Source: Verrucomicrobiia bacterium
GTDB lineage: Bacteria; Verrucomicrobiota; Verrucomicrobiia; Verrucomicrobiales; Akkermansiaceae
DNA: 34,184 bases
Direction: 5' to 3'
NCBI GenBank assembly: GCA_947460915.1
Contig: CANHKJ010000002.1
Location: 1 to 34,184 of the forward strand
Under the pieces are notes generated by a model, which was not told where the DNA came from, did no database searches, and was given only the letters and a program-made list of their open reading frames with translations. The translations under genes were made by a program, and so were the position numbers. This document shows positions 33,194-34,184 of this stretch, in pieces. Within the stretch, counting starts at the first letter, position 1; the number at the start of each line of letters is the position of its first letter.

Positions 33194-33843
33194 AACCGAT
33201 CCGCATTATGCTCTGTGATGACCAGGCTCTTTTTAGGGATGGCCTGAGGATGTTGCTTTCTTTGCAAGTGGACTTGGAGATAGTTGGCGAAGCGGAAAAT
33301 GGAGCCGCAGCAGTGGAGTTGGCGCACAGCCTCAACCCGGACGTTGTGATCATGGATCTGCGGATGCCGGGCATGAATGGGATCGAGGCCACACGCCGCT
33401 TGCGGAGCGTAAGTCCCAATTCCAAAGTCATCGTCCTGACGACCTTTCGCGAGGATGAAGAAATATTTGAGGCTTTGCGAGCTGGCGCTTGTGGCTATAT
33501 TCTCAAGGATATCCCCACTGAGCAGTTAGCCGAGGCGATTCGTAATGCACATAAAGGCGGAACCTACCTAGAGCCGGGAGTGGCCTCACGCGTCGTTGAA
33601 GAATTCTCTCGCCTTTCTGGGATGCCCAGCCAACGCCCTGTGCATGACATTTACCAGTTCTCTGTCCGCGAGCTTGACGTATTACGGCAAGTGACGCGTG
33701 GGCGCACCAATAAAGAGATTGCCAGCGCGCTCAATATCACCGAGGGAACAGTGAAAAATCACCTGACTTCCATTTTCTCTCGGCTCAGCGTTCAAGACCG
33801 AACGCAAGCAGCTCTCAAAGCTCGTGAGATTGGCATCACTTGA
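33190..33843 (+). CDS. NarL/LuxR-family response regulator
   Basis: This 217-residue protein has a receiver domain with acidic residues D10 and D11 (LCDDQALFRDGLR), phosphoacceptor D56 (VVIMDLRMPGMNG), T84/T85 and K106 (GYILKDIPTEQL). The C-terminal LuxR-type helix-turn-helix is in about 155-217: FSVRELDVLRQVTRGRTNKEIASALNITEGTVKNHL contains the recognition helix, read in two parts. It is the partner of the kinase that overlaps it by 4 bp. Target genes are unknown; the secreted oxidoreductase genes upstream are candidates because of proximity only. A terminator at 34076-34099 ends the unit. Confidence 0.95.
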   Translation: MKPIRIMLCDDQALFRDGLRMLLSLQVDLEIVGEAENGAAAVELAHSLNPDVVIMDLRMPGMNGIEATRRLRSVSPNSKVIVLTTFREDEEIFEALRAGACGYILKDIPTEQLAEAIRNAHKGGTYLEPGVASRVVEEFSRLSGMPSQRPVHDIYQFSVRELDVLRQVTRGRTNKEIASALNITEGTVKNHLTSIFSRLSVQDRTQAALKAREIGIT

Positions 33844-34075
33844 ATTCGGGTTGTAAAGTCATGAACTGGAGATCAAATTATGATTGCGTGTTCAATGATG
33901 CCATGCTTCTTTTGATGATTGCCATAGTATCTCTGAATCTAACGAAAGTGATGGCGGATTTTATTCAGCTGCTGCGCACTCGCTCCCCAACCCGCGCATC
34001 GTTTTCGATCCCAGAGGGACGGAGAACTATTTGCACGGAGTAGGGCGCAAAGGACGATCGTGCCGAGTTGGAGTT

Positions 34076-34099
34076 GCGCCAACTGTTTGGTGCTTTTTT
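34076..34099 (+). terminator. Intrinsic terminator of the two-component operon
   Basis: GCGCCAA (34076-34082) and TTGGTGC (34087-34093) form a 7-bp stem with one G-U pair and a CTGT loop, followed by TTTTTT (34094-34099). It is 232 bp after the response regulator stop; the 33844-34075 stretch shows no convincing gene. On the minus strand the same hairpin follows the convergent gene but lacks a T-run. Confidence 0.7.
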
Positions 34100-34101
34100 C
34101 G

Positions 34102-34184
34102 TTATTTGAGAGAGTGGAGGTATGAGATGACGTCGGCGAATTGCTCCATGGTGAGGGCGTCTAGGAGGTGAGGGCCCATGAGCG
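34102..34184 (-). CDS. C-terminus of a probable c-type cytochrome or haem-binding protein, partial
   Basis: The minus-strand frame entering from the right edge reads LMGPHLLDALTMEQFADVISYLHSLK and stops at 34102. The pattern of a Met-Gly-Pro followed by a DALTMEQ/ADVISYL helix and SLK is the usual end of small c-type cytochromes in PVC bacteria, where the methionine is the distal haem ligand. Only 26 residues are in the window, so the start, haem motif and identity cannot be seen. Confidence 0.6.
   Translation of the reverse strand, partial: LMGPHLLDALTMEQFADVISYLHSLK

Noticed and set aside
33840..34043. Possible 67-residue protein after the response regulator
   Set aside because: It starts at a TTG overlapping the regulator stop, has no family resemblance, and ends in a random-looking Arg-rich tail before the terminator.

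Overview
The window looks like a chromosomal segment of a member of the Verrucomicrobiota. The phylum is an inference from protein families: secreted proteins with autotransporter-associated beta-strand repeats, LamG domains, a PQQ-type sugar dehydrogenase fused to a haem-bearing domain, a copper monooxygenase fused to a c-type haem domain, and calcium-loop C-termini. There is no 16S gene to confirm it. I see no tRNA, rRNA, CRISPR array, insertion sequence or phage gene.

Layout. (1) 1-965, minus strand: 5' part of a secreted Ig-like (Big_5-type) protein that runs off the window. (2) 1129-3726: a GbsR/MarR-type regulator, a small three-helix membrane protein, a DCC1-like thiol-disulfide protein and a TIGR01777-type epimerase, with a palindrome between regulator and membrane gene. 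(3) 3730-4425, minus strand: an N-formylglutamate amidohydrolase-family protein, convergent with the epimerase. (4) 4611-6050: dnaB, with two adjacent DnaA boxes upstream. (5) 6400-19523: one long ribosomal run, rpsL-rpsG-fusA-rpsJ-rplC-rplD-rplW-rplB-rpsS-[unknown secreted coiled-coil gene]-rplV-rpsC-rplP-rpmC-rpsQ-rplN-rplX-rplE-rpsH-rplF-rplR-rpsE-rplO. tuf is absent between fusA and rpsJ, rpsN between rplE and rpsH, and rpmD between rpsE and rplO. (6) 19560-22020: a strong hairpin and promoter-like elements, secY, an intrinsic terminator, then map without adk.

(7) 22215-27037: an accessory secreted group. It holds a cytochrome c/copper monooxygenase fusion carrying all six copper ligands expected of the peptidylglycine-hydroxylase family, a redoxin-like lipoprotein, and a large beta-helix protein. 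(8) 27240-31820: a 1,526-residue secreted fusion of two LamG repeats, a cadherin-like domain, a glucose/sorbosone dehydrogenase and a region with two CxxCH haem motifs. (9) 31946-33843: a NarL-type sensor kinase and response regulator overlapping by 4 bp, followed by a terminator at 34076-34099. (10) 34102-34184, minus strand: the C-terminus of a probable c-type cytochrome.

The most notable observations are: the copper monooxygenase/cytochrome with a separate redoxin gene and a possibly leaderless promoter; a non-ribosomal secreted protein inside the S10 operon; RGG-like tails on both S3 and S5, neighbours at the mRNA entry site of the 30S subunit; almost no Shine-Dalgarno sequences in the ribosomal operon, with one perfect exception at rplP, and recurring AATCACTCA motifs in its spacers; and the DnaA box pair in front of dnaB. 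All assignments come from reading the sequence; no database search was run.
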